Positions 7,669 to 16,450 are shown, counted from the stretch's first letter. The stretch is 64,000 nt of DNA from Deltaproteobacteria bacterium (GCA_020848545.1 JADLHZ010000025.1:1-64000); one strand, 5' to 3'. Translations and numbers: made by a program. The notes: a model not told the origin generated them from the letters alone.

Positions 7669-8520
7669 CTAGGCGGCGAGGCGCGTCGAGGCGTCGCGCG
7701 CGGTCGTGCGTTTCTCCCGCATGTGGCCGATGAAGAAGCGGAACGCGCGCGCGGTGATCGGGCCGAGCAAGCTGGTGATGAGCTGCATGCGCGAGCGCCA
7801 CGACGGGACGATCGTCTGCGAGCGGCGGCGGCGGCTCGCGCGCACGATCGCGGTGGCGATGGTTTCTGGGGAATCCATGAGGACGGCGCCCAGATCGAGC
7901 ACCCACTTTGGGAACGGAAGACCGTGCAGGCTGTCGGTAAACTCGGTCCGCACTGGGCCCGGGCACACGGTCATCACGCGCACCCCGTTCTGTAGCTCGA
8001 ACGCGAGGCTGTCGCCGAAGCCGACGAGCGCGTGCTTCGACGCGGCGTAGTAGACGTTGAGCGGCATCGGCGAGAGGCCGGCGACCGAGGCCACGTTGAC
8101 GATCGCGCCGCCGGTCTTCGCGAGGTGCGGCAACGCGGCGCGGCTCGCGGCCACGACGCTGAAGAAGTTGAGATCGAAGAGGCGGCGCGCGTCGTCGAGG
8201 GTCGTTTCGTCGAAGAAGTTTTGCATGCCGTAGCCGGCGTTGTTGACGACGACGTCGAGGCGACCGAAGTGGGCGGCGGCGTCGTCGATCATCTTCTCGG
8301 CGTTGCTCGTCGTGCCGAGGTCGGTGGCGATGACGTACGCTCGGCGACCGCGCGAGCTGATCTCTGCGTCGAGGGCGTCCAAACGATCCTTCCTGCGGGC
8401 GACGAGGACGACGTCGGCGCCGGCGTCTGCAAACGCGAGCGCGGCAGCACGGCCGATGCCGCTCGAGGCGCCGGTGACGAGGGCGACTTTGTTCTTCAGC
8501 TTCAGAGAGAGGGACGGCAT
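7669..8520 (-). CDS. Short-chain dehydrogenase/reductase (SDR)
   Basis: A 283-residue classical SDR oxidoreductase: TGASSGIG cofactor loop (about residues 15-22), NNAG, catalytic Ser in VNVASVAG, and YxxxK as YYAASK. ARRKDR after the second strand suggests NADP. The C-terminal extension (RSRMQLITSLLGP...HMREKR) resembles membrane-associated long-chain SDRs. ATG 8520 has AAGGAG 8 nt upstream; the longer open frame would run over the TetR terminator. A TetR-type operator lies directly in front, so the adjacent TetR regulator probably controls it. It likely heads the operon running to 4618. Confidence 0.9.
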   Translation of the reverse strand: MPSLSLKLKNKVALVTGASSGIGRAAALAFADAGADVVLVARRKDRLDALDAEISSRGRRAYVIATDLGTTSNAEKMIDDAAAHFGRLDVVVNNAGYGMQNFFDETTLDDARRLFDLNFFSVVAASRAALPHLAKTGGAIVNVASVAGLSPMPLNVYYAASKHALVGFGDSLAFELQNGVRVMTVCPGPVRTEFTDSLHGLPFPKWVLDLGAVLMDSPETIATAIVRASRRRRSQTIVPSWRSRMQLITSLLGPITARAFRFFIGHMREKRTTARDASTRLAA

Positions 8521-8535
8521 TTCTTGACTCCTTGT

Positions 8536-8553
8536 GGAATGAATGTTCATTCC
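8536..8553. promoter_or_regulatory. TetR operator in front of the SDR gene
   Basis: GGAATGAATGTTCATTCC is an inverted repeat with perfect 8-bp arms around TG. Its core AATGA-N4-TCATT is shared with the site at the TetR gene's own start (9187-9200). Position 16 bp upstream of the SDR start fits a repressor site. Confidence 0.8.
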
Positions 8554-8566
8554 TGTTATCGCTTCG

Positions 8567-8589
8567 AAAAAACCCCGGACGCGCCGGGG
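8567..8589 (-). terminator. Rho-independent terminator of the TetR gene
   Basis: Read on the minus strand: stem CCCCGG, 5-nt loop, stem CCGGGG, then six T. It lies 17 bp after the TetR stop and ahead of the SDR operator, so the SDR operon needs its own promoter. Confidence 0.85.
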
Positions 8590-8605
8590 CTGATTCCGAA
8601 TTTCA

Positions 8606-9181
8606 CTACGCCCGAATCGCGTGCCAGAGGCATTCCTCGACGTCGCCTTGCACCGCGCGCAGCGACGGAATGACGCCACGACGCTGGGCTTCGACCATCC
8701 CGTTCAACGCGCCATAGAGCAGGAAGACAAGGACGGCGTCGTTGACTTTTTTGATCAGTCCCTGTGCGCGGCCCTCTTCGAGCAGGCCCATGACGAAGTG
8801 GATGATCGGCAGCTCGGCCGCCTGCGCCTCGGGGCCCAGGTAGCTCTCATGGTGATTCCGTTCGAGAAATTGCGTGGTTTTTGGGTGTTTTTCAGCGTAC
8901 TCGAGGAAGCGCACGCCGATCGCCACGAGCTTCTCCTTGATGCCGAGGCCTGCGGCGAACGGCTGCGTCACGTAGGCGGTCATCTCGCGCTTCTTCTCGA
9001 TGAAGAGCGTGTTGACGAGCTCGTCTTTGCTCTTGAAGTAGCGATAGATGGTGCCGTCGGCGACGCCGGCCTTCTCGGCGATCATCGGAATCGCCGTTCC
9101 GTGAAAGTGTCGCTCGACGAAAAGCTCGAGCGCCGCTTCTAGGATCGCGTGTCGCTTGTCTTCGCTCTTCGCTCGAACCAT
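8606..9181 (-). CDS. TetR/AcrR-family transcriptional repressor
   Basis: A 191-residue regulator. The N-terminal helix-turn-helix is typical (ILEAALELFVERHF, TAIPMIAEKAGVADGTIYRYFKSKDELVNTLF, about residues 10-55), followed by a helical ligand/dimer domain. It resembles regulators of lipid or SDR operons but the ligand is unknown. I chose ATG 9181 (MVRAKSED) since the usual TetR N-terminus begins there and a matching operator (9187-9200) sits just upstream; ATG 9199 is an alternative. Longer reading continues into the 17-bp element array and is artefactual. It probably represses itself and the SDR operon. Confidence 0.9.
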   Translation of the reverse strand: MVRAKSEDKRHAILEAALELFVERHFHGTAIPMIAEKAGVADGTIYRYFKSKDELVNTLFIEKKREMTAYVTQPFAAGLGIKEKLVAIGVRFLEYAEKHPKTTQFLERNHHESYLGPEAQAAELPIIHFVMGLLEEGRAQGLIKKVNDAVLVFLLYGALNGMVEAQRRGVIPSLRAVQGDVEECLWHAIRA

Positions 9182-9186
9182 TGGTG

Positions 9187-9200
9187 AATGAATACTCATT
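9187..9200. promoter_or_regulatory. TetR auto-operator
   Basis: AATGAATACTCATT: arms AATGA/TCATT with a 4-bp spacer, the same half-sites as the SDR operator. It overlaps or abuts the TetR start, fitting autorepression. Confidence 0.7.
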
Positions 9201-9230
9201 TTGTCGCATTGTGTCAACGCCGAAAACGTC

Positions 9231-9321
9231 GAAAAGGGACCGGGGAGCGGAGCCGAAAAGGGACCGGGGAGACTCTCGCGCGGTCGCTCCCCGGTCCCTT
9301 TTCGGGGCGCTTTTCGGGGCG
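9231..9321. repeat. REP-like cluster with a perfect inverted pair (REPIN-like)
   Basis: The 17-mer GAAAAGGGACCGGGGAG occurs at 9231-9247 and 9255-9271, and its exact reverse complement at 9287-9303. The second and third copies form a perfect 17-bp inverted repeat with a 15-nt loop. A 12-bp CTTTTCGGGGCG unit then occurs twice in tandem (9298-9309, 9310-9321). The cluster fills the divergent gap between the TetR and exosortase genes. Confidence 0.85.
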
Positions 9322-9392
9322 ACGGAAGTTTTGCACCGATTTTGGCGGCGGTCGGCGACGGGGGTTGCACGGCGGCGGTCGATGCTTCGTGC

Positions 9393-10805
9393 ATGTGGAG
9401 CGCTGAGCACGCACGCCGGACATCGTTGATCGCGCTGGCGCTGCTGTGGGTCGCGTTGTCCTTTCATGCGCTCCGTTGGCTGCTCGTTCGCCTCGACGAG
9501 CAGGGCGCGCTCGCGACGAGCACTGTGTCGATGATCGCCGCTGGCGCCTTCTTCGTCGCGCACGCGCTGCGCCGGCCCCGCGCTTGGACGCTGCCCTCGC
9601 GCGCGCGTCAGCTCGTGCTGATCGCCGCGACCGCCATCATCGTGCTCCACGAGCGGCTCCTCGCCCTGCAAACGATCGCGTGGATCGCCTTCGTCGCCGG
9701 CGCCTTCGTCATCGTTGCTGCTGGTAGCGAGGGCACTGCGTGGGAGCGCAAGCTAGGGCTCATCGCGACGCTTCTCGTGCTCTCGCTACCGGCGGTCGAG
9801 CACCTCGAGACCTACTTCGGCTTCGCCGCGCGCGCGCTCACCGCCGACGTGGTCGCGGCGGTGCTGCGGAGCGCGGGCGTCAGCGCAGCGAGCGGCCCCG
9901 CGGTGATCGTGCTCGAGAACGGCATCGCCGACGTCGCCGAAGCGTGCAGCGGCATGAAGACATTGTGGACCGGCGCCATCGGTTTCGTCTGGGCGCTCGC
10001 GCTGCAAAAGCGGATCGTGCTCGGCGCGCGAACGTGGTTGCTCTTTGCAGGTACTCTCCTCGCGCTTCTGCTCACCAACGCCGCACGCGTCCTCACGCTG
10101 GTCGCGCTGGACCACGTGCTCGATCTCAAAGAGGTCGCGAAGATCGCGCACACGCCGCTCGGCCTCTTTGCCTTCGTCGTGGTCATCGGCGGCGCGTTCG
10201 TGCTGCTCGGTCGCGCCAAGACGCCCACCATCGAGCCGGCGCCTAGGCTCATGCGTCGCGGTTCGGCCTGGCGCCTCGCCTCACTCGTCGCCTTCGCCTT
10301 CGTCTTGCGCCCCATGCTCGCGCCGCAACCCGCGCACGCGCTGCCGCTCCCGGTCGAGCCGCGGTTCCCCGGCGCCACGCCGCTCGCGCTCGACAGCAAA
10401 GAGAAGGCGCTCTTCACCTCGCACCGCGCGCGCGCCTTCAAGTGGCAGCTCACGCACGAAGGCCGCCTGGCCACGATCGTCGTCGTCGTCAGCGAGTCGT
10501 TCCGCGCCCATCACGCCCCCGAGGTCTGCTCGGCTGCGCACGGGCACCGCATCGATCGTCTGCGCAGCGAGCCCTTCTCTGACGGTCTCACCGTCAAGAC
10601 CTACGCGATCGACAGCGGCGCGCACCGCGGCCTCTACTGGTTCGAGAGCGCCACTGAGCACACCGACTCGCTCTTCTCACGCTCACTCGTCCCGCTGCGC
10701 AGCGAGCGGTGGGCGCTCGTGTCTCTCGTCATCGCCGGCGACGCGTTGCCGTCGGCTGCCCTCGTCGAACGTGTGCGTGCGGTGGTCCGTCCGCTCGTTC
10801 AATGA
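9393..10805 (+). CDS. Exosortase with C-terminal EpsI-like domain
   Basis: Polytopic membrane cysteine protease/transpeptidase of the exosortase (EpsH) family, 470 residues. About eight hydrophobic segments cover residues 10-275. The catalytic triad is visible: Cys185 in EACSGMKTLW, Arg232 in NAARVLTL, His253 in AHTPLG. Residues 295-470 form a periplasmic EpsI/DUF3485-like tail (WQLTHEGRLATIVVVV... CSAAHGH...). Exosortases recognise PEP-CTERM tails, cut them and pass the protein on across the envelope. The next gene, 13 bp on, carries such a tail, so the pair is a dedicated system. Start ATG 9393 lacks a clear ribosome site; the frame upstream runs through the repeat cluster and is unlikely to be coding. 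The exact Xrt subtype is not decided. Confidence 0.88.
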   Translation: MWSAEHARRTSLIALALLWVALSFHALRWLLVRLDEQGALATSTVSMIAAGAFFVAHALRRPRAWTLPSRARQLVLIAATAIIVLHERLLALQTIAWIAFVAGAFVIVAAGSEGTAWERKLGLIATLLVLSLPAVEHLETYFGFAARALTADVVAAVLRSAGVSAASGPAVIVLENGIADVAEACSGMKTLWTGAIGFVWALALQKRIVLGARTWLLFAGTLLALLLTNAARVLTLVALDHVLDLKEVAKIAHTPLGLFAFVVVIGGAFVLLGRAKTPTIEPAPRLMRRGSAWRLASLVAFAFVLRPMLAPQPAHALPLPVEPRFPGATPLALDSKEKALFTSHRARAFKWQLTHEGRLATIVVVVSESFRAHHAPEVCSAAHGHRIDRLRSEPFSDGLTVKTYAIDSGAHRGLYWFESATEHTDSLFSRSLVPLRSERWALVSLVIAGDALPSAALVERVRAVVRPLVQ

Positions 10806-10818
10806 ACAGGAGATCGTC

Positions 10819-13566
10819 ATGGAACAAAGAGCCCTCATCGTTTCCCCTACGCGCCGCTACGTCGGCCTCGCGCTCAGAGGCGGAGCCTACGCCGTCGTCT
10901 TCGGCTGGAGCCTGCTCTTCTTGATGCTCGCCTACTGCTTGGCGACGCCGGTGCTCTTGATCCAAACCTTCACGAGCGCCGCCGACGCCGAAGTCGCCGG
11001 TGACTTCTTGCTGGCGCTCGGGCTCTCGGTGGTGGTCGCGTCGAGCTCGCTCTTGCTCCTGCGCCGCGGCGTCCGCAGCTCGCCGCGCAAGCTGCTCGCG
11101 TTCTTCTACGGCTTCGAAGCGCCGATGATCGTGCTCGTCTTGCTGCGCCTCTTCCTCGTCCGCGAGATCACCGCGGGCGCTGCCTTCGTGCTCGGCTGCA
11201 TCGTCCTCGGCTGCTTCAGCGCGGCGTGGAGCGTGTTCCGTCCCTACGCGCAGTCGAAGGCCGGCGCGCACGCGCAGCTCGCGATCGCCGCGGTCGCGCT
11301 CGTGTCGGCGTTGAGCCTCGCGGCCTACTACGCGCTCTATTTGCCGCCAGCCGCCGCCGCGACGCTCGACGCGATCTTCAGCGCGAGCACGTGGACGCGT
11401 CTCTGGCACCAGATCGTGTGGAGCCGCGGTTTTGCCATCTTGTGGAGTGTGACCGGCCTGTTCTTCGTCTTGATCTCGGGATCGCTCTTCCTCGGCGCGC
11501 CGCTCGGTGTCGTCGTTGCGCACGTTCGCCACTTTCGCGATCAAACGCGCTTTCACCGCCTGCGCTTCGCGTCGCCTGCGCTCACCGCCGCGATCGTGGT
11601 CGCGAGTGTGGCACTCACGGTCGCGCTGTGGGCCGCCGCCGGCACGCAGCGGAGCCGCGACGCCTTCAGCCGGATCGAAGCGCACCTGAAAGCGCCGGCG
11701 CCCGCCGAGCTCGAGCGCCTCTACCGCAAAGAAGCCACCCTGCGCGCCGCGCTGCTCGACGCGTACCTGGCGCCGTACCGCTACCTCGGGGCGCGTGGTG
11801 AGACGAACCACTTGCAGCACCTGTATAAGGACACGTGGTTCGCCGGTCCGATCGCCGACGCGGCACAGGACGCGCACGACTTCATCCTGCGCCCCTTCCT
11901 TTATGACGGCGATTCGCTCCGCGGCGATCAAGAACGTGCCGCGGCGCTCTACGCCACGCTCTTCGACGCGCCGATCCAGCGCGCCGAGCGCGAGAAGATC
12001 GATCACGCGTTCGCGTCGACCTATGAACGCCTGCTCGAAAAAGCCGCGTCGAGCCTCGTCGACATCGACGCCAAGCGCGTGCGCCTCGAACGTCAGGACG
12101 TGAGCGTGCGCGAAGTGGGCGACGCCTCCGAGGTGACGATCCACGACGTGTACAAGAACGTGACGAACGCGCCGCAGGAGATTCTCTACTACTTCGAGCT
12201 GCCTGAAGACGCGGTCGTCACCGGGCTTTGGCTCGGGCACAACGACAACCGCGACGAAGCGTTCGCGCATCGCGTGGCGCCGCGGGGTGCAGCGCAGAAA
12301 GTATACAAGGCCGAGGTGCGCCGCCGCGTCGATCCGGCGCTCGTCGAGCAAGTGGGGCCGCGCCAGTATAGGCTGCGCGCCTATCCGGTGCCGACCGATA
12401 AGCCGCTGCACGTGTGGATGAGCTACGCTGCCGAGCCCGACGGCGCCTTGATTCCACGCCCGCGCTTGCTCGAGCGGCGCAACGCGTTCTTCGACGGAAG
12501 CACGCAGTATTCGAAGAACGGCACCGCGGTCGAAGGGGTGGGCGACAAGGAGTGGGTGCGCGTGGAGCTAAAGGCGACGGCGTCGGCGGTGCGCGGCAGC
12601 GTGTCGCTCGGCGGCCGCACGATCGAGCGCACGCCCCGCGATCCGTGTAGGTGGGACTGCAAGCTCTCCGCAGGGAAGGGCGAGCGCGTCGCCATCGTGG
12701 TCGATCGATCGTTCAGCATGCCGAGCTTCAGCGCAGAGAACGAGCTCGGTTGGGCGAAGCGCGGCCTCTCTGGCTACGCGATCGACCTCGTGCTCGCGGC
12801 GGCCGAAGGCAGCGGGCGCGCGCGCATCGTGCAACGGCTCGACGACGACGCTGATCTTCGCGCGCTCGGCTCGAGCACCTTCGCCGAGCTGCTCGACGGA
12901 GATCTCGGCGGTTACGACGCGGTCTTCGTGCTGACCGACGACGACGGCTACGATCGCGCCGCAGACTTCAACCCGCGCGCGTGGCCGAAGGCGCTGTGGA
13001 TCGTGCACAGCGGCGCCGTTCCGCGCGCGTACCCCGACGCGATCGCCGACGCGCTCTCGCGCCGAGGCAGCGGCATCGCCGGCACCTTGAGCGACGCCGT
13101 CGCGCGTTGGCAGAGCTACGAGGACCCCGAGGTCCTCACCGTGAGCGGCAAGGAAGCCTGGAAGGGCACCGGCAAGATCGACGTGAAGGCCTTGAGCAGC
13201 GCCGCCGCCGCGCCGATCGATCAGATCGCGGCCAAGATGTGGATCGCGGCGCGCGCCGAACGCCTTGCTGAGCGCGACACGCTGCACGCGCTCGCGCAAG
13301 CGACGAACATCGTGACGCCGCTTTCGTCGATGATCGTCCTCGTCGACGAACGCCAACACAAAGCCTTGGACGACGCGAGCAAAGACGGCAGCAAGTTCGA
13401 TCGGGCGGTCGAGGACGGCAAGGAGCAAGCGCCGGCACCGGGCGATCCGTTCAACTTGAGCGCCACGCCCGAGCCCGAGGAGTGGATGCTGCTCTTCGCG
13501 GTGTTGGCGCTGATCGCCTACATGCGATCACCATGGCGCGATCGGGGGCGTACGCTATCCTCGTAG
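10819..13566 (+). CDS. Membrane VIT/VWA protein with PEP-CTERM-like sorting tail (dedicated exosortase target)
   Basis: A 915-residue protein. Residues 15-275 hold about seven membrane helices; residues 415-540 form a VIT (vault/inter-alpha-trypsin) domain (DVSVREVGDASEVTIHDVYKN, ILYYFELPEDAVVTGLWL, RQYRLRAYPVP); residues 625-770 a von Willebrand A-like domain with the MIDAS DRSFS and a later LTDDDG; the C-terminus has PEPEEW (from residue 884), a hydrophobic helix and an Arg-rich end. This is the layout of the MSEP-CTERM or XrtN-linked VIT proteins known to sit beside one exosortase. AGGAG precedes ATG 10819. It probably shows its VIT/VWA part outside the inner membrane. Confidence 0.85.
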   Translation: MEQRALIVSPTRRYVGLALRGGAYAVVFGWSLLFLMLAYCLATPVLLIQTFTSAADAEVAGDFLLALGLSVVVASSSLLLLRRGVRSSPRKLLAFFYGFEAPMIVLVLLRLFLVREITAGAAFVLGCIVLGCFSAAWSVFRPYAQSKAGAHAQLAIAAVALVSALSLAAYYALYLPPAAAATLDAIFSASTWTRLWHQIVWSRGFAILWSVTGLFFVLISGSLFLGAPLGVVVAHVRHFRDQTRFHRLRFASPALTAAIVVASVALTVALWAAAGTQRSRDAFSRIEAHLKAPAPAELERLYRKEATLRAALLDAYLAPYRYLGARGETNHLQHLYKDTWFAGPIADAAQDAHDFILRPFLYDGDSLRGDQERAAALYATLFDAPIQRAEREKIDHAFASTYERLLEKAASSLVDIDAKRVRLERQDVSVREVGDASEVTIHDVYKNVTNAPQEILYYFELPEDAVVTGLWLGHNDNRDEAFAHRVAPRGAAQKVYKAEVRRRVDPALVEQVGPRQYRLRAYPVPTDKPLHVWMSYAAEPDGALIPRPRLLERRNAFFDGSTQYSKNGTAVEGVGDKEWVRVELKATASAVRGSVSLGGRTIERTPRDPCRWDCKLSAGKGERVAIVVDRSFSMPSFSAENELGWAKRGLSGYAIDLVLAAAEGSGRARIVQRLDDDADLRALGSSTFAELLDGDLGGYDAVFVLTDDDGYDRAADFNPRAWPKALWIVHSGAVPRAYPDAIADALSRRGSGIAGTLSDAVARWQSYEDPEVLTVSGKEAWKGTGKIDVKALSSAAAAPIDQIAAKMWIAARAERLAERDTLHALAQATNIVTPLSSMIVLVDERQHKALDDASKDGSKFDRAVEDGKEQAPAPGDPFNLSATPEPEEWMLLFAVLALIAYMRSPWRDRGRTLSS

Positions 13567-13568
13567 GA

Positions 13569-15152
13569 ATGCGCCGAAGCAGTCTCCTCTGCGCCCTCCT
13601 CTTCGCCTGCACCTCGTCGGGTAGCGTCAAGCCGATCACCCTCGACGGGCTCACGCAAAACGCCGGCAGCGAAGACGACGGCACCGGCGACGAAGAGGAC
13701 GAAGCGTCGCCGCGCGCGATCGTCGTGTTCACGATGCCGCCAAGTAAAGACTTCGGCACGATGCCGATCGCCTCCTACGTCGACGCCGTCGTCACCTTGT
13801 CTAACACCGGCGCCGTGCCTGCGACCGGCCTCGCGGCGAGCGGCCTCACAGCGCCGTTTTCGCTCGCGAGCGGCGTGTGGCCGGGCGGCGGCGGACCGAG
13901 CGCGTGCGGCGCGACGCTGAGCCCAGCGGCGACCTGCGACGTGACGCTGCGCTTCTCACCGAGCGCGGCCGGCAGCTTCTCCGACGATCTGCAAGTCGAC
14001 TACCACGACGGCGTCGAGGCGAAGTTCGCAATCCTCGCGCTCGCCGGCAGCGGCGCCGACGCCGGCACGCCCTCGCTGTCGTTCATGCCCGGCGGCGCGT
14101 ATCCCAACGATCCAGACGCGTTCGGGTCGCAGTCTGCCGACGTCACGCACACGTATCTCTTGAAGAACGTCGGCACCGCGCCGTCGAGCGCGATCACGGT
14201 CTCGCTCGCGGGAACGAACGCGGGCGAGTGGCAGCTCGGCAGCGATCTGTGCTCGACGGCGACGCTCGCCGCAGGCGCAACGTGCACCGTGCAGGCGACC
14301 TTTCGTGGCGCGAGCGGTCCGACCGGCGCGTTCACGGCGACCTTGCAAGCGAGCGCGACGAGCGGCGGCACGGCGACGAATGCGCTCACCGGAACGCAGG
14401 TGACACCGCCGGCGTCGCAGCTCGCGTTCGACCAGGCACCGAGCGACTCCTTCGGCACCGGAAACGTCGACGTGACGCACACGTACACGCTGCGCAACAC
14501 CGGCGTGGCGAAGAGCCAGCCGATCACGATCGGAAAGACGGGCACGGGTGAGAGCCGGTGGAGCATTCAGAGCAACACCTGTAACGGCGCTCAGCTCGAT
14601 CCCGCCGCGTTCTGCACCGTGCAGTTTCAGTTCCTCGGCGGCTCGGGCTATCCCGGCTCGTTCAGCGCGCAGGCCGAAGCGAGCGCATCGAACAGCCCGA
14701 CCGCGACCGTCGCAATGACCGGCGTCGCCGAGTTTCATTGGTTCGCCGACACGAACAACCCGTGGGGCTCGCCGTCGGCCTCGTACGATTTGGGGAACGC
14801 GCCAACGCCAGGCACCGTGTGCGGCCTGCAGAGAGGCATGGGCATCCTCGTGAAGATCGGCGACACGCCGAACGGCATGCAGGAGCGCTATCACCGCGTG
14901 CCGAGCGGCGACGTTCAGAATTGCGGCGGCACCGGCAAATACTTCACCGACGCCGTCGGTATCGCCGGCCAGGGCACCTTGCGCGATTGCGTCAACACGG
15001 CGACGACCTGGACCACCGGCACCGGCGGCGCCGGGTTCTGCCAATCGCTGGCCACGCCCGACACCGACTATTGGGCGGCGTATCAGGATCCGACGATCGA
15101 CTCGTGCTGGACGATGATGAAGGTCGTGGTGATCACGTACCGCTGCGACTAG
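13569..15152 (+). CDS. Lipoprotein with repeated choice-of-anchor D (ASPM/Hydin-like) domains
   Basis: A 527-residue surface lipoprotein: signal MRRSSLLCALLFAC (lipid Cys about 14), acidic spacer (EDDGTGDEEDE), then three about 95-residue immunoglobulin-like modules starting DFGTMPI, AFGSQSAD and SFGTGNVD, each with the TxTLxNTG and CxxATLxxGATCTV signatures of choice-of-anchor D domains. The C-terminal about 140 residues are a separate Cys-rich domain (CGLQRGMGILVKIG, YRCD end). Start ATG 13569 lies 2 nt after the VIT/VWA stop, so it is probably co-transcribed with the exosortase pair. The longer reading overlaps that gene. Confidence 0.8.
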   Translation: MRRSSLLCALLFACTSSGSVKPITLDGLTQNAGSEDDGTGDEEDEASPRAIVVFTMPPSKDFGTMPIASYVDAVVTLSNTGAVPATGLAASGLTAPFSLASGVWPGGGGPSACGATLSPAATCDVTLRFSPSAAGSFSDDLQVDYHDGVEAKFAILALAGSGADAGTPSLSFMPGGAYPNDPDAFGSQSADVTHTYLLKNVGTAPSSAITVSLAGTNAGEWQLGSDLCSTATLAAGATCTVQATFRGASGPTGAFTATLQASATSGGTATNALTGTQVTPPASQLAFDQAPSDSFGTGNVDVTHTYTLRNTGVAKSQPITIGKTGTGESRWSIQSNTCNGAQLDPAAFCTVQFQFLGGSGYPGSFSAQAEASASNSPTATVAMTGVAEFHWFADTNNPWGSPSASYDLGNAPTPGTVCGLQRGMGILVKIGDTPNGMQERYHRVPSGDVQNCGGTGKYFTDAVGIAGQGTLRDCVNTATTWTTGTGGAGFCQSLATPDTDYWAAYQDPTIDSCWTMMKVVVITYRCD

Positions 15153-15294
15153 GCCAGCAGGCCAGTTCTCCTCTACGTGCCTGAGCGCGAGGTGCGTTGA
15201 CTCGCACCGCTACAGATCGGCGCAAAAAAAACCGACCAGTATGTCTTCTTCCGGGCGTTGATCCGAGCCTCGCTCAGCTCGTACGAAGGGAGGC

Positions 15295-16311
15295 GTGACG
15301 GCACAAGCACTCGACGATCTTCCGACGCACCGTGTGGGCCCGGAGCTCATCGCGCGCACGCGACCCTTCGCGCAGGAACAATTGCCCCGGAGCGTGAGGT
15401 ACGCGCTCACCACGCTCGGCGTGTTGGCGATGCTGCAAGCCGCCGTCGTGCTCATCACCTTCTGGCCGCTGCGGCTGGTGCTGAGCGTCGTCTTTGGCCT
15501 GACGATCGTGCGCGGCTTCATCATCTATCACGACATCATGCACTCGGCGATGTTCCGGGGCCGTGGCGCGCTCCCGCGCGTGTTTCGCGCCGTGTTCAAG
15601 GTCTACGGCTTGTGGGTGATGACGCCGCCGACGATCTGGCGCGAATCGCACAACTACCATCACGCGCACACCTCGAAGCTCGTCGGCTCGAGCATCGGCA
15701 GCTACCCGATCGTCACCACCGGCATGTGGGCCAGAATGAAGCGGGCGCAACGTTTCGCCTACCGCGCGATTCGCCACCCGCTGACCATCCTCTTCGGCTA
15801 TTTCACGATCTTTCTCTTCGGCATGTGCGTGGCGCCGGCGCTGCGCCACCCGCGCAAGTACTGGGATTGCTGGGTGGCGCTCGCGCTGCAAGGAGCGCTC
15901 AGCGTGCTCTTCTGGAAGCTGCTCGGACCGAGCGGCTACTTCTTTGCCCACCTCCTACCTCTGGCCGTGTCGATGGCGAGCGGTTCGTATTTGTTCTACG
16001 CGCAGCACAACTTCCCGGGCATGCAGCTCGCGTCGCGCGAGAGCTGGAGCTACACGAAGGCCGCGCTCGAGTCGTCGAGCTACATGAAGACCGGCCCGCT
16101 GATGGGTTGGTTCACCGGCAACATCGGCTACCACCACGTGCACCACATGAATTCGGCGATCCCGTTCTATCGCCTGCCCGAAGCGATGGCCGAGGTGCCC
16201 GAGCTGCAACACCCGCTCGGCGTGACCTCGCTTTCGCCCCGCGAGATCTGGCGATGCTTGAAGCTGTCGATCTGGGACCCGAGCGCGCACGAGATGCGCT
16301 CGTCGTACTGA
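15295..16311 (+). CDS. Membrane fatty acid desaturase-like di-iron enzyme
   Basis: A 338-residue integral membrane desaturase/hydroxylase. Three His boxes are visible: HDIMH (about residue 79), HNYHH (about 119) and HHVHH (about 280), the last within GNIGYHHVHHMNS. About four hydrophobic segments flank them. It should introduce a double bond or hydroxyl into acyl chains using O2 and a di-iron centre; regiochemistry cannot be told. Start is GTG 15295 with AGGGAGG just upstream. It stands alone, with about 140 bp of unremarkable sequence on each side. Confidence 0.85.
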   Translation: MTAQALDDLPTHRVGPELIARTRPFAQEQLPRSVRYALTTLGVLAMLQAAVVLITFWPLRLVLSVVFGLTIVRGFIIYHDIMHSAMFRGRGALPRVFRAVFKVYGLWVMTPPTIWRESHNYHHAHTSKLVGSSIGSYPIVTTGMWARMKRAQRFAYRAIRHPLTILFGYFTIFLFGMCVAPALRHPRKYWDCWVALALQGALSVLFWKLLGPSGYFFAHLLPLAVSMASGSYLFYAQHNFPGMQLASRESWSYTKAALESSSYMKTGPLMGWFTGNIGYHHVHHMNSAIPFYRLPEAMAEVPELQHPLGVTSLSPREIWRCLKLSIWDPSAHEMRSSY

Positions 16312-16450
16312 TCTGCGCCAGATCCTCGCGCAGAATCTCTTTCGAACGCGCTGAGCTTGGGCGTGAACCAATCGGCGTCATACCCGATCGAAGTGAGCGG
16401 CCTCCTCATCCCATCTGTCCAGCGTTCGCGTCTGGGGCTAGGCTGCGCGC

